Shown: positions 28,959 to 38,474, counted from the stretch's first letter. The stretch is 64,000 bases of DNA from Prochlorococcus sp. AG-363-O06 (GCA_003280085.1 QCFY01000004.1:1-64000); one strand, 5' to 3'. The notes: generated by a model from the letters alone, not told the origin. Made by a program: numbers and translations.

Positions 28959-29960
28959 CTAACGAAACATTGAGCTAACTGAACTTTCTTCGTGTATACG
29001 CCAGATTGCTTCTCCAAGCATATTTGCCACTGATAAGACTTTGAGTTGAGGAAAAATCTGATCAGAATCTAGAGGGATGCTGTTTGTAACTATGACTTGC
29101 TCAAAAAGCCCTTTTGACGAAAGACGTTCACATGCTGGTGGAGAGAACACTGCATGTGAGGCACAAGCAATTACCCTTTCTGCTCCCTCCTTTCTTAAAA
29201 GCTCTGCACCAGCAGTAATTGTCCCGCCAGTATCAATCATGTCATCTATAAGAATTGCAGTTTTGCCTGCTACATCGCCTATGACTGTAAGACTTTGCGA
29301 AACGTTATGTGCCGATCTCCTCTTGTCAATTATTGCTAAAGGAGCATCTTTCATTTGTTTTGCAAAAGCTCTTGCTCTTGCAACCCCTCCTACGTCTGGG
29401 GAAACAACCACAACCTCCCCTAAATCTTTGGTAGAAAGATAATCCACTAGAACAGGAGAGCCATAAATGTGATCACATGGAATATCGAAATAACCCTGAA
29501 TTTGGGCAGAGTGCAAATCCATGGCTAATACCCTGTCAACTCCTGACTTGACAAGCAGGTTTGCAGTTAACTTTGCAGTTATTGATTCTCTGCCTGCAGT
29601 TTTTCTGTCTGCTCTTGCATAGCCATAATAAGGAATTACAGCCGTAATTTGCCTGGCTGAAGCACGTTTACATGCATCTACCATGATCATCAGTTCCATT
29701 AGATTGTCATTTACTGGTGCGCATGTCGGCTGAATCAAGAAAACATCACATCCACGAATTGATTGCTGTATTTGTACGTAAAGTTCACCATCAGCAAATT
29801 TTTTGCAGACTCTTGGTCCATCAGTAACCCCTAAATAAGCAGCTATCTCTCTTGCTAATGCTGGGTTTGATGTCCCACTAAAAATTCTCAGCCTTCTTGT
29901 GTCATGACTGATACTCTTACTCTCTTGTTCAGTCCGTGCTGCAGTCAAAAAACTTGTCAC
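28959..29960 (-). CDS. prs: Ribose-phosphate pyrophosphokinase
   Basis: Prs makes PRPP from ribose-5-phosphate and ATP for nucleotides, histidine and tryptophan. Present are RLRIFSGTSNPALA, PYYGYARADRKTAGRESI (ATP and metal site), the catalytic flexible-loop region DKRRS, and the PRPP-binding IDDMIDTGGTI. I chose the GTG at 29960, which begins at TSFLTAARTEQES as in picocyanobacterial homologues. An in-frame start at 30020 would add 20 residues and run close to the divergent gene at 30048. Confidence 0.94.
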   Translation of the reverse strand: MTSFLTAARTEQESKSISHDTRRLRIFSGTSNPALAREIAAYLGVTDGPRVCKKFADGELYVQIQQSIRGCDVFLIQPTCAPVNDNLMELMIMVDACKRASARQITAVIPYYGYARADRKTAGRESITAKLTANLLVKSGVDRVLAMDLHSAQIQGYFDIPCDHIYGSPVLVDYLSTKDLGEVVVVSPDVGGVARARAFAKQMKDAPLAIIDKRRSAHNVSQSLTVIGDVAGKTAILIDDMIDTGGTITAGAELLRKEGAERVIACASHAVFSPPACERLSSKGLFEQVIVTNSIPLDSDQIFPQLKVLSVANMLGEAIWRIHEESSVSSMFR

Positions 29961-30047
29961 GGTGCAGCTAAGGAACATCTGCTGTATACCGATGGTAATG
30001 CTCGAATCGCTCAACACCAAATCTTTTAATAAGCTGATGTTCTGACC

Positions 30048-30584
30048 ATGGTTTGTAATACGCCTTTTTTAGTTGCCACAGGCTTACTTCCTGAGCGTGC
30101 AATGTCTTTGGCCTGTAATGCTTTATCAAAGGCTTGGGGTGGAGATCTATTTAGCGTTAGCTACAAAGAAAACCCTGATTTATTTCTTAACTCTTTGTCT
30201 TGCAATGATGGATTAATTCAATTGATAGGCGATGCAGCGATATTTGACCTTAAACATGGAACTTGGCTGGAAGCCTTAGGTTCTTGGCGTCAGCCAACTA
30301 TTTTCATGGCTCAACCCTTGTCCTCTGGGGAAATGCCTGGTGTTGCGGGTGCTTATGTTTGTCTTGCGAAGAAGCTTTCAGTACCTCTGCTTGGAATTGT
30401 GCAAGTTGGAGGACATTGGAATGAGTCTTTGAGACGTTGCGATGGCCTGCCTTGGTGCGGCTACATTCCATTACAAGAAAAGACTAATTTTTCAGGTTCA
30501 GATTTGAGGAGTAATAGTTTGGATCTTAGAGTTGAGGAGGTTGCCAGTTGCTTGCGTAATAGAAAGAATTTTTTAATTGCTTGA
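30048..30584 (+). CDS. Hypothetical protein, unrecognised family
   Basis: This 178-residue soluble protein has no motif I can name. It alternates helices and strands as an alpha/beta fold would: ERAMSLACNALSKAWGGDLF, LIQLIGDAAIFD, IFMAQPLSSGEMPGVAG, VPLLGIVQVGGHWN. The start is ATG at 30048, 87 nt from the prs GTG in the divergent direction. Its last 59 nt overlap, tail to tail, with a small membrane-protein frame on the other strand. Codon use resembles its neighbours, so I take it as a real core gene of unknown function. Confidence 0.7.
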   Translation: MVCNTPFLVATGLLPERAMSLACNALSKAWGGDLFSVSYKENPDLFLNSLSCNDGLIQLIGDAAIFDLKHGTWLEALGSWRQPTIFMAQPLSSGEMPGVAGAYVCLAKKLSVPLLGIVQVGGHWNESLRRCDGLPWCGYIPLQEKTNFSGSDLRSNSLDLRVEEVASCLRNRKNFLIA

Positions 30585-30792
30585 TATCTTTTTGATTAGG
30601 ATGACTTGACTTGATTTCTTCATTAAGAATTATATTTTTAATAGCGGATTGTTTATCAATGCTTGGCCTTGATTCATCTCCTCTAGGCCAAATTAAATTT
30701 ATAGCTGTTGTTGCAAGCCAAATCCCAAGTAAGCCTGCACCTAAATAGTGAATTGCTAGTCCTGGATTTCTAAGGAGAAGCTTAATGCTCAT
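30526..30792 (-). CDS. Possible small single-span membrane protein
   Basis: This 88-residue frame has an N-terminal membrane helix preceded by a basic segment (KLLLRNPG, then LGAGLLGIWLATTAINLIWP at about residues 17-36) and a polar tail. The helix and the Arg/Gly/Asp turn after it look like a genuine protein. However, there is no obvious ribosome site and the last 20 codons run antisense through the end of the gene at 30048. An alternative is that only the N-terminal part is conserved. Confidence 0.5.
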   Translation of the reverse strand: MSIKLLLRNPGLAIHYLGAGLLGIWLATTAINLIWPRGDESRPSIDKQSAIKNIILNEEIKSSHPNQKDIKQLKNSFYYASNWQPPQL

Positions 30793-31162
30793 AATTATTT
30801 TGGTTTATTTATTGATTTGCATAGTACCCAATACTTTGACTTGAAATCAAGAATGAATTCACAAGGTTGATCTATTATAGCTCTAAGAAAATAAAATAGG
30901 AAAACAAGATTTGTTGCTTAAAGGGTTCATTTAATGGAATCATCCTTAATTATTATTAAATCTTTAGATTTATTTTCTATATTATATATATTGGTCAATA
31001 ATAACCCTGCGTAAAGGTTTGTTTTTTTTTGTCAATGAGGTTATATGAACTTTCTAATTCAAAAAAAACTTTTAAATTAAAAATTTGATTTGCTGATAAA
31101 GGTTGGATGAGATAAGCAGATTCGAAAATAATTTTAATAGTTGTACCGCCTTGATCTTTTTA
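30793..31162. other. AT-rich intergenic region upstream of malQ
   Basis: These 370 nt are strongly AT-rich with homopolymer runs and the alternating TATATTATATATATT at about 30979-30993. The region should hold the promoter of malQ and of the small membrane-protein gene. TTGATCTATTATAG near 30870 contains a TATTAT that could be a -10 box, but without a spaced -35. I see no RNA gene or inverted repeat strong enough to list. Confidence 0.5.
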
Positions 31163-32725
31163 ATGTCTCTGCCTAACAAAGGTAAGGCTCGCACTCTAGG
31201 TGTATTACTTCATCCCTCGGCATTGCCTTCAAGTCCTGTATGCGGAAATTTTGGAGAGGCAGCCAGGTCTTGGTTGTACAAGCTGGCTGAAAATCAAATA
31301 GGTGTTTGGCAGTTCTTACCACTTGCGCCTACTGATAGGACTGGATCTCCATATAGCTCGCCTTCAAGTTTCGCCTTGAATCCATGCTTTTTAGATGCTA
31401 ATGATCTTGTATCTGAAGGCTTTATAGATTCATGCGCCATTAATCAACTTCCTGGGTTTGATGAGGTTAAAAACTCAGTCGTAAACTTAAGTCTTGCAGA
31501 AAATAGGAGTTATGTTTTAGGAAAGGTTTTAAGGGAATACTGGGATAAACAGGATGAATCAAGACATTTTGCATTTATTTCTTGGTGTCAACAACAGTTT
31601 TGGCTTGAAGACCATGTCGCATTTATGGAACTACGACGACAGTACAAAGGTCGACCTTGGTGGGAATGGGAAAAAAATTTGTCACTTCATAGATCTATTT
31701 CATTAGCAAAATGGCGTAAGAAATATAAATTAAATCTTTTAGAGCATCGCCTATTGCAATGGCATTTGCATCGCCAATGGGATTCGCTTAGATCTTTAGC
31801 AAAAGATTTGGGAATTTTGCTTTTTGGCGATATGCCTTTTTATGTCTCTAGAGATAGCGCAGATGTCTGGAGCAAAAGAGGTTTGTTTTCCATATCGCCT
31901 AATGGGGATATGGAGATTCAAAGTGGAGTCCCTCCTGATTATTTTTCTAGTACTGGTCAGCTTTGGGGAACGCCCGTTTATTCCTGGCCTGTGCACCAAT
32001 TCACTAGATTTCGCTGGTGGCGTAGTCGATTCGCTAATCAATGGAATCAAGTTGACTTATTGCGCTTAGATCATTTTCGGGCTCTTGAGTCTTTTTGGGC
32101 TGTTCCTGGAAATCAAAAGACAGCAGAAAGTGGAGAATGGAAAAAATCTCCTGGGAATGAACTTTTGGGTCTTTTAAGACAAGATTGTGGATGCAATGCT
32201 CTTCCATTGGTTGCAGAGGATTTAGGTATCATTACCCCTGAAGTTGAGGAGTTAAGAGATTCCTTCATGCTTTCTGGAATGAAGGTTCTTCAGTTTGCTT
32301 TTGATGGAAACCCTCAAAACCCATATCTTCCTGAGAATATTAAGGGAAAAAATTGGGTTGTATATACAGGAACCCATGACAACCCAACTACTCTTGAATG
32401 GTGGAATTCAATTGATGATCAAATTCGAGAAAGGGTTTTAGAAAGATCAGACCATCAAATCTATGCCCCATCTTGGAAGCTATTAGAAATGGGTTTGGCA
32501 AGTGAGGCAAATCTTGTAATTGCGCCTTTACAAGATTTGCTTTGTTTAGATGCGGAAGCACGGTTTAACCAACCAGGTGTCATAGGCAATAATTGGATTT
32601 GGCGTATGGAATCATTTGACCAACCTTTGGATAATGCTTTGAAGGGCTACTGTTCTAGAGGCAATCTTTGGGGGAGAGACTTGGCAGGTGCCTCTGGCTT
32701 GTTAGAAATATCTTCAATAAGATAA
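31163..32725 (+). CDS. malQ: 4-alpha-glucanotransferase (amylomaltase)
   Basis: MalQ (GH77) transfers alpha-1,4-glucan segments during glycogen breakdown and maltose recycling. GDMPFYVSRDSADVW, the nucleophile region LLRLDHFRALESFW, the acid/base region VAEDLGIITPEVEEL and YTGTHDNPTTLEWW are all intact. I chose the ATG at 31163 (MSLPNKGKARTLGVLLHP), giving 520 residues as usual. A TTG at 31103 with AAAGG immediately upstream would add 20 unconserved residues. The final 79 nt are also coding on the opposite strand for the RodZ-like gene. Confidence 0.94.
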   Translation: MSLPNKGKARTLGVLLHPSALPSSPVCGNFGEAARSWLYKLAENQIGVWQFLPLAPTDRTGSPYSSPSSFALNPCFLDANDLVSEGFIDSCAINQLPGFDEVKNSVVNLSLAENRSYVLGKVLREYWDKQDESRHFAFISWCQQQFWLEDHVAFMELRRQYKGRPWWEWEKNLSLHRSISLAKWRKKYKLNLLEHRLLQWHLHRQWDSLRSLAKDLGILLFGDMPFYVSRDSADVWSKRGLFSISPNGDMEIQSGVPPDYFSSTGQLWGTPVYSWPVHQFTRFRWWRSRFANQWNQVDLLRLDHFRALESFWAVPGNQKTAESGEWKKSPGNELLGLLRQDCGCNALPLVAEDLGIITPEVEELRDSFMLSGMKVLQFAFDGNPQNPYLPENIKGKNWVVYTGTHDNPTTLEWWNSIDDQIRERVLERSDHQIYAPSWKLLEMGLASEANLVIAPLQDLLCLDAEARFNQPGVIGNNWIWRMESFDQPLDNALKGYCSRGNLWGRDLAGASGLLEISSIR

Positions 32726-33558
32726 ATATCTTTATCTATTCTCTTTGGGAAATATTCCTTGCCTTTCCAAACCAATTTGTCTGATTTTTGTAACGGAGGT
32801 CTTATCGTTAGGGTTATAGGTGCTTTTACCTTTAATTTAAATCTACCATTTTTTATTGTTAGGTAAGCCTTCTCTCCATAAGAATCTCTAAGCCTTATTT
32901 CACTTGCTCTTCGGATATTTATTTCGAGCCATCCTTTACCTCTTTCTGCAAATAGAAGCTTAAAGTTTGATCTAATCCAATTATCTCTAAAGCTCTCTTT
33001 TGGGCTTTTACTATTAATAATTCGATCTGATTTGTTTGCTGAAGTACTTAAACTTAGATTTATAGGAGCTATTGTTTTGGTTTTGGAGACAGCTAATCTC
33101 CTATAGTAATTGTTTAAGAGAAGAATAGTCACTAACATCACAAAAAAGTAGATCAAACTTCCTGGAAATGTTTGAAAGATTTCTAGGCTGCTAGGGGTAA
33201 GAAACTTTCTATGACTGTCAAACTTCATATTCTTTTGAGAGTTTATTATACTATTTAAACTGCCAACTGTTAGTCCTAAATGTCTTTCTAGAAGACTTAT
33301 CATAGAATTAAGATATGTCCTTTCTGGTAGTTTGTCTAACCATCCTTCTTCTAAAGCTTCCAAAACGGTAGGTGAGATTTTTGTTTCAATTGCTAGTTTA
33401 TTTATACTTATCCCTAGTTTCTCCCGTTTTTCTTTCAGGGCCTTGCCTGCTTCTTTAATTGATTGGATGTTGCTATTGGTATTTAAATTCATCTGATTTT
33501 TATCAATGCTAATTGAATTTTTAAAGGGGATTTTTAATCCTAGGAATTTCCTAATCAT
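32647..33558 (-). CDS. RodZ-like protein: HTH, membrane helix, DUF4115
   Basis: This bitopic protein has a cytoplasmic Cro/C1-type helix-turn-helix (about residues 40-110: GKALKEKREKLGISINKLA, KISPTVLEALEEG). One membrane helix follows (LIYFFVMLVTILLLNNYY). A periplasmic C-terminal part contains ERGKGWLEINIRRASEIRLR and ends near PPLQKSDKLVWKG, resembling DUF4115. This is the RodZ architecture; RodZ links the MreB cytoskeleton to cell-wall growth. I chose the ATG at 33558, which overlaps the stop of the pseudouridine synthase (ATGA). A start at 33615 would add 19 residues. The last 25 codons overlap malQ on the other strand, which is unusual. Confidence 0.8.
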   Translation of the reverse strand: MIRKFLGLKIPFKNSISIDKNQMNLNTNSNIQSIKEAGKALKEKREKLGISINKLAIETKISPTVLEALEEGWLDKLPERTYLNSMISLLERHLGLTVGSLNSIINSQKNMKFDSHRKFLTPSSLEIFQTFPGSLIYFFVMLVTILLLNNYYRRLAVSKTKTIAPINLSLSTSANKSDRIINSKSPKESFRDNWIRSNFKLLFAERGKGWLEINIRRASEIRLRDSYGEKAYLTIKNGRFKLKVKAPITLTIRPPLQKSDKLVWKGKEYFPKRIDKDIYLIEDISNKPEAPAKSLPQRLPLEQ

Positions 33559-34280
33559 ATTGATGGACTCTTGAGAAGATTTTCCCAAGAATCTCTTCCT
33601 AACTCTTTCCAGCACCCCTCTTTTAAGCTGTCTAATCTAATATTTGCTATTTGGATCCTTTTTAAGTCAAGAACTGGATTACCTATTAGCTCTGCGATTC
33701 GCCTTATTTGTCTGTTTCTTCCTTCCTTAAGGATTATTTTTAATAAGCTTTTTCCTTCTGAATGCTTTAGAGGAGTTATTATCATTGGTAAAGTAATTCT
33801 TCCATCGAGGTTAATGCCACTCCTCCATCTATCTAGACTCTTCATGGATGGTACACCTTTAACCCAAACAAGATAAGTTTTTTTGTGTGAATATCTTGGA
33901 TGACTAAGTTTTAGTGTTAATTCCCCATTATTTGTAAGGAGTATGGCTCCTCGACTATCTAGATCTAGCCGCCCTATGGGGTACAAACCTTTGCGTAAAT
34001 TTCTAGGTAGTAATTCTAATACCGTTCTTCTGCCATGATTGTCTGAACAACTACATATAACCCCAATTGGTTTGTTAATTAAGAAAACTCTATCCTTCCT
34101 TTTTATCTCTATAGGCTTTCCATCCACTTTAATCCTATCTTTAAATGGATCTGCAATATCTCCTAGCTGTGCATGATGATCATTAATAAGTACTCTACCC
34201 TCTTTTATAAGCTCCTCAGCTTTTCTCCTTGAACATAGGCCAGAAGAAGCTATTAATTTTTGCACCCTCTCTGTTCTCAT
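33555..34280 (-). CDS. Pseudouridine synthase, RsuA/RluB/RluE/RluF family
   Basis: This 241-residue protein has an N-terminal S4 RNA-binding domain (RVQKLIASSGLCSRRKAEELI) and the catalytic signature GRLDLDSRGAILLTNNG, where the first Asp after GRL is the nucleophile. KEGRNRQIRRIAELIG closes the catalytic domain. Cyanobacteria usually carry one such enzyme acting on 23S or 16S rRNA; the site is not determinable here, though RluB-like is most likely. The next gene starts within its stop codon. Confidence 0.9.
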   Translation of the reverse strand: MRTERVQKLIASSGLCSRRKAEELIKEGRVLINDHHAQLGDIADPFKDRIKVDGKPIEIKRKDRVFLINKPIGVICSCSDNHGRRTVLELLPRNLRKGLYPIGRLDLDSRGAILLTNNGELTLKLSHPRYSHKKTYLVWVKGVPSMKSLDRWRSGINLDGRITLPMIITPLKHSEGKSLLKIILKEGRNRQIRRIAELIGNPVLDLKRIQIANIRLDSLKEGCWKELGRDSWENLLKSPSI

Positions 34281-34292
34281 TATAATAAATTT

Positions 34293-35981
34293 TTAGGCAA
34301 CCATAGGGTTCGCTTTCTGAATTAACTCTGCTGCAATCTTCCTGGCTCTAAATGTTTTTCTTAATAGTTTTATTAGAGCCTTTAGTTCTTTTGCATCAAG
34401 TCGATCATCTTTAATTAAGTTCATTAATAGACTATTGCGGATCAATGAGCCATCCTTGCTAAATAATAACTTTATTCCTGCACTTGCTACCGGAATTATT
34501 TCTGATGATTGATCCTCACTTTCTTTGATTATTACTTTTAAAAGACTTTCAATTCTTTCAATACGAATGCCGCCATTTTCATCGAAAATTACTTCCATAA
34601 GGATTTTTAGCATTTCCTTGCTATCGCCAGAAAGTAGCCTTTTAGCAACATAAGGATAGGCTATCGCAATTATTTTAAAGTTAGGGTCTAATCTAAGAGC
34701 TAAACCCTCTTGACTGACTATGGCTCTGATTATTAATGCAAATCTTGCAGGAACACGAAATGGGTAATCAAACATTAATTTTGAAAATTGATCTGTAATT
34801 TCCTTAAAATTAAATGAATTGACTTCTTCTCCAAGAGAACCTCCTAACACTTTTTCTAAGACAGGAGTTATTCTTGAAAGATCATAGTCTTCTTTTAGAA
34901 ACTCAAGTTTTTGGAAGTCTTTTGCAAGTTCGGCAAAATCTTTGTTTATTATATGTACAACTGCACCAGTAAGTATTAACCTGTCTTCATTGCTAATAGA
35001 ATCCATCATTCCAAAATCTACATAGGCTAGATGCCCCATCCCATTTGTATTGCCTCTCAAAGCAAACATATTGCCTGGATGTGGGTCTGCGTGGAAGAAT
35101 CCAAATTCGAGCAATTGTTGAATGCCACTAATAACCCCAGTTTTAATTATTAATGATGGGTCTAAACTTTCTTTTTTAAGTTCATTTCTATCCCTTAGTT
35201 TTGTTCCTTCAATCCATGAGGTTGTGATAACCTTATGGGATGAGAGCATTGACTCAACTTTAGGAATGGTAATAGCCTTATTGTTAACAAAAAGAGCAGC
35301 AAACTTTTCAGCATTTTCTGCTTCTTTTTTATAGTCAATTTCTTCAAATAAACTTTTTCCAAACTCATCAATGATTTCACCTAGGCCGATACCAAGATTA
35401 AGAGGTAAAACTGGCGCACCAACAATCCCCAGTAACTTAATAATTACTAAATCTCGCCGGACAATAAACCTCAAATCAGGCCTTTGGACTTTAACTGCTA
35501 CCCAGTAGTTACCTTGTAGTCGTGCTTTATAAACTTGTCCAAGACTAGCTGCTGCTATGGGCTCTTTTGGAAATTCTTCAAATAGAAGATCAGCAGGTGA
35601 ACCAAGTTCATGTTCGATAATCCTTAAGGCTTCCTCGTGTTCAAAGGGTGGTAGGTCGTCTTGAAGTTTTGTCAGCTCTTCGAGCCAGTCGCTTCTTATA
35701 AGATCAGGCCTTGTAGATAGTGCTTGACCTACTTTTATGAAGCATGGGCCAAGATTGGTAATACTTACAAGGATTTTATTCGCAAGTTCTTTTTGATTTT
35801 CCTTTTTTGGGCTTCTGCTATTTATAAGCAAAAGAACCGCAAGGCTAAATATTGTGATAATGATTTCTAGTAGTCTTGGTATCCATATCCATGGACGAAC
35901 TAGCAGCCATCCCATATCTCTAGAAGGCTCATACTCCATGAGGGCCTCTTCTTCTGCAATAGGGGAAACTGTATTTGGCAC
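34293..35981 (-). CDS. ABC1/UbiB/AarF family atypical kinase
   Basis: This 562-residue protein kinase-like protein has the ABC1 family's KxGQ region (CFIKVGQALSTRPDLI), an Ala-rich loop (EPIAAASLGQVYKA), VAVKVQRPDL carrying the ATP-site lysine, HADPHPGNMFAL, and YVDFGMMDSI in place of the DFG motif. Two hydrophobic segments lie at the N-terminus (LLVRPWIWIPRLLEIII). Family members support isoprenoid-quinone synthesis, and relatives exist in plastid plastoglobules. Cyanobacteria have several paralogues; which one this is cannot be said. It diverges from the PLP enzyme by 59 nt. Confidence 0.9.
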   Translation of the reverse strand: MPNTVSPIAEEEALMEYEPSRDMGWLLVRPWIWIPRLLEIIITIFSLAVLLLINSRSPKKENQKELANKILVSITNLGPCFIKVGQALSTRPDLIRSDWLEELTKLQDDLPPFEHEEALRIIEHELGSPADLLFEEFPKEPIAAASLGQVYKARLQGNYWVAVKVQRPDLRFIVRRDLVIIKLLGIVGAPVLPLNLGIGLGEIIDEFGKSLFEEIDYKKEAENAEKFAALFVNNKAITIPKVESMLSSHKVITTSWIEGTKLRDRNELKKESLDPSLIIKTGVISGIQQLLEFGFFHADPHPGNMFALRGNTNGMGHLAYVDFGMMDSISNEDRLILTGAVVHIINKDFAELAKDFQKLEFLKEDYDLSRITPVLEKVLGGSLGEEVNSFNFKEITDQFSKLMFDYPFRVPARFALIIRAIVSQEGLALRLDPNFKIIAIAYPYVAKRLLSGDSKEMLKILMEVIFDENGGIRIERIESLLKVIIKESEDQSSEIIPVASAGIKLLFSKDGSLIRNSLLMNLIKDDRLDAKELKALIKLLRKTFRARKIAAELIQKANPMVA

Positions 35982-36040
35982 GTTTGACAGAATTAACGAG
36001 ATCGTTGTTCCTGAGACTTTAGAAAATCAGAGATTCTTTC

Positions 36041-37438
36041 ATGGGGCTTTACCGACTATTGGGCAGAAATCTTGGTAGGGGGCTTTTCCTCCCTGCGCAT
36101 GGTCGAGGTGCTGCACTGCCAGATCAATTAAGAATACTTCTAAAAAAGAAAGCGGGTATTTGGGATTTGCCAGAGCTTGCTGAAATAGGAGGACCATTGC
36201 TTGAAAAAGGAGAAATTGCAAAATGTCAGAACGAATTAGCTGAATCCATTGGTGCTTCCAGAGCCTGGTTTGGCGTAAATGGAGCTACTGGGCTATTGCA
36301 GGCAGCCTTACTCGCAATAGCCAGACCAGGTCAAGCTGTATTAATGCCAAGGAATGTCCACAAAAGCATCATTAATGCTTGTGTCCTCGGGGACCTGATA
36401 CCAGTGATTTTTGATATTCCTTTTTCGGTTGACCTTGGTCATCATCTTCCACCTGATGGGATTTGGTTGGAAAAGGTATTAGATGAATTAGGCGATAAGC
36501 AAATACAGATAGCAGCAGCAGTCTTTGTTCACCCAACTTATCAAGGATATGCAGAAGCAATTAGGCCGCTAATCTCTCAAATTCATCAGATGAAATTACC
36601 TGTCTTAGTGGATGAGGCTCATGGCTCCCATTTTGCTATTAACACTGAAAGTGATTTGCCAGAATCTTCCTTAACGGCCGGAGCAGATTTAATTGTTCAT
36701 TCACTTCATAAATCATCAACTGGCTTAGTTCAAACAGCTGTTCTTTGGCTGCAAGGCGAACTTGTTGACCCTTGTTGCGTTGAAAGAGCACTGGGGCTAC
36801 TGCAGACAACTAGCCCCAGTGCGTTATTACTTGCTTCTTGTGATGCATCTTTAAGTGAATGGAGAACAAGTAAAGGACAAAAGAAATTGACCAGACAACT
36901 TGACTTTGCCAAAGATCTCCACAAAAAGTTGACCAAGGATGGTCTTCCATTGATTGAGAATCAAGATCCATTAAGGCTTGTTTTAAATTCTGGCTCTAAA
37001 GGGATTAATGGTTTTGATGCTGACTCTTGGTTTATTAATCATGGTTTGATAGCTGAGCTCCCTGAGCCGGCAACTTTGACTTTTTGCTTGGGATTCGCTC
37101 AGCAAAAAGGTTTATCTTTCAAAATGAATAATGCATGGGATTCTCTTTTGGCAGCCAGTGAAGAACTGCAGCCATTGCAATCATTTGATAGACCTCCCAA
37201 CTCTTTGGTGGCAATACCTAGGATGGATTGTGGTATGGCATTAAGGGCAAAGTCTCATACTGTCCCATTAGATGAGGCTCTGGGATTGACTGCAGCAGAA
37301 TTGGTTTGTCCTTACCCCCCAGGTATCCCTTTCGTCGTCCCTGGAGAAGAATTTGATCAAGAACGTATTAATTGGCTTGTTAGTCAAAAGCGCTTTTGGT
37401 TAGATCACATACCCGCAAATTTGCTTGTTGTAAGTTAG
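36041..37438 (+). CDS. PLP-dependent Orn/Lys/Arg decarboxylase-fold enzyme
   Basis: This 465-residue fold-type I enzyme has the family opening LFLPAHGRGAALP, then WFGVNGATGLLQAAL, LMPRNVHKSIINACVL, PVLVDEAHGSHF (the Asp that pairs with the PLP ring) and the Schiff-base lysine in HSLHKSSTGL. The C-terminal domain with CPYPPGIPFVVPGE matches the Orn/Lys/Arg decarboxylase group. It lacks the long N-terminal wing domain of the E. coli inducible enzymes and resembles the short cyanobacterial/Bacillus SpeA-like type. Lysine, arginine or ornithine are possible substrates, making a polyamine; I cannot choose between them. Confidence 0.85.
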   Translation: MGLYRLLGRNLGRGLFLPAHGRGAALPDQLRILLKKKAGIWDLPELAEIGGPLLEKGEIAKCQNELAESIGASRAWFGVNGATGLLQAALLAIARPGQAVLMPRNVHKSIINACVLGDLIPVIFDIPFSVDLGHHLPPDGIWLEKVLDELGDKQIQIAAAVFVHPTYQGYAEAIRPLISQIHQMKLPVLVDEAHGSHFAINTESDLPESSLTAGADLIVHSLHKSSTGLVQTAVLWLQGELVDPCCVERALGLLQTTSPSALLLASCDASLSEWRTSKGQKKLTRQLDFAKDLHKKLTKDGLPLIENQDPLRLVLNSGSKGINGFDADSWFINHGLIAELPEPATLTFCLGFAQQKGLSFKMNNAWDSLLAASEELQPLQSFDRPPNSLVAIPRMDCGMALRAKSHTVPLDEALGLTAAELVCPYPPGIPFVVPGEEFDQERINWLVSQKRFWLDHIPANLLVVS

Positions 37439-37550
37439 TTGTAATTATTATTTTTTTATATTATTAATCCAATAGAAGCTTTTTGTGATCAATTTTCTAC
37501 ATCTGATTTATTATTAATTGTTTGAAGGTGCTTGTTGCTTTTGCTTAGTG

Positions 37551-38471
37551 ATGAGGATTAAAGGATTGAAATCGAGCACACTTTTTGCGTTACGGTTCTC
37601 TGAAAAACGCCTTCTAAGCGGAATTGCTGCTGGTTTGTTTGGCCTTTTGGTTATTGGCCTTGGGGGATGGTGGTTCGCTATTGCTTTAGGAGTGATTGTT
37701 CATATTGGATTGTTGGAGTTTTTTAGGATGGCTCAATTCACAGGTATAAGGCCAGCAACAAAAACTACTCTTGTGGCTTGTCATTTGTTACTTATAAGTA
37801 CTCAGCTAGGCGTTAACGGTGGCTTGCCCTCTGATTTGGCTTCGGCGATATTGCCTTTGTCTGGAGCTGCTATATGTGGTTGGTTGCTATTGCAACCTAT
37901 AACAGGTTCGATCTCTGATATAGCAACGTCAATCTTTGGCTTATTTTATTTAGGCTTTTTACCAAGTCACTGGCTTAGATTGCGTAATTTTACTGATGTA
38001 ACTTTTGCAAATAACTTAACTTTTTTTACTGAGAAGTTCCAAGGCTCTCTTCCTCTTGGAATGATAATAACCCTTCTTGCTTGTTTGATGATCGTAGCAA
38101 GTGATATAGGATCATATTTTTTTGGTAGAAGATTTGGCAGAAGACCTTTGTCTCCGATATCTCCAAGTAAAACAATAGAAGGTGCACTTGGAGGTTTTTT
38201 ATCTGCAATGGTAATGGGGGCCATTTCAGGTGAAGTACTTGGTTGGAAGTGGGGGGTTATTTTTGGCGCTTGTTTAGGTGCTTTGGTTGCTTTGTTCGCC
38301 CTGGTTGGTGATCTAACAGAATCAATGATGAAAAGAAATGCAGGTCTTAAGGATTCTGGAGATGCTTTGCCTGGACATGGAGGAATTCTTGACAGAATAG
38401 ATAGCTATTTATTCACCCCTGCTGTGGTTTTCTATGTAGTTAAGTTATTCTTGCCAATTGTTAGAGGTTGA
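37551..38471 (+). CDS. cdsA: Phosphatidate cytidylyltransferase
   Basis: CdsA makes CDP-diacylglycerol, here mainly for phosphatidylglycerol needed in thylakoids. The protein has about eight membrane helices. The C-terminal CDP-alcohol-cytidylyltransferase signature SPSKTIEGALGGF is followed by GDLTESMMKRNAGLKDSG and LPGHGGILDRIDSY, with the metal-binding aspartates. I prefer the ATG at 37551 (MRIKGLKSSTLF); the first in-frame TTG at 37518 adds 11 residues that look non-coding. Confidence 0.93.
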   Translation: MRIKGLKSSTLFALRFSEKRLLSGIAAGLFGLLVIGLGGWWFAIALGVIVHIGLLEFFRMAQFTGIRPATKTTLVACHLLLISTQLGVNGGLPSDLASAILPLSGAAICGWLLLQPITGSISDIATSIFGLFYLGFLPSHWLRLRNFTDVTFANNLTFFTEKFQGSLPLGMIITLLACLMIVASDIGSYFFGRRFGRRPLSPISPSKTIEGALGGFLSAMVMGAISGEVLGWKWGVIFGACLGALVALFALVGDLTESMMKRNAGLKDSGDALPGHGGILDRIDSYLFTPAVVFYVVKLFLPIVRG

Positions 38472-38474
38472 TCT

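Noticed and set aside
30970-31000. Alternating TA stretch upstream of malQ as a possible origin or AT-rich unwinding element
   Set aside because: There are no DnaA-box-like repeats and no origin-associated genes nearby; it is probably just low-GC intergenic DNA.
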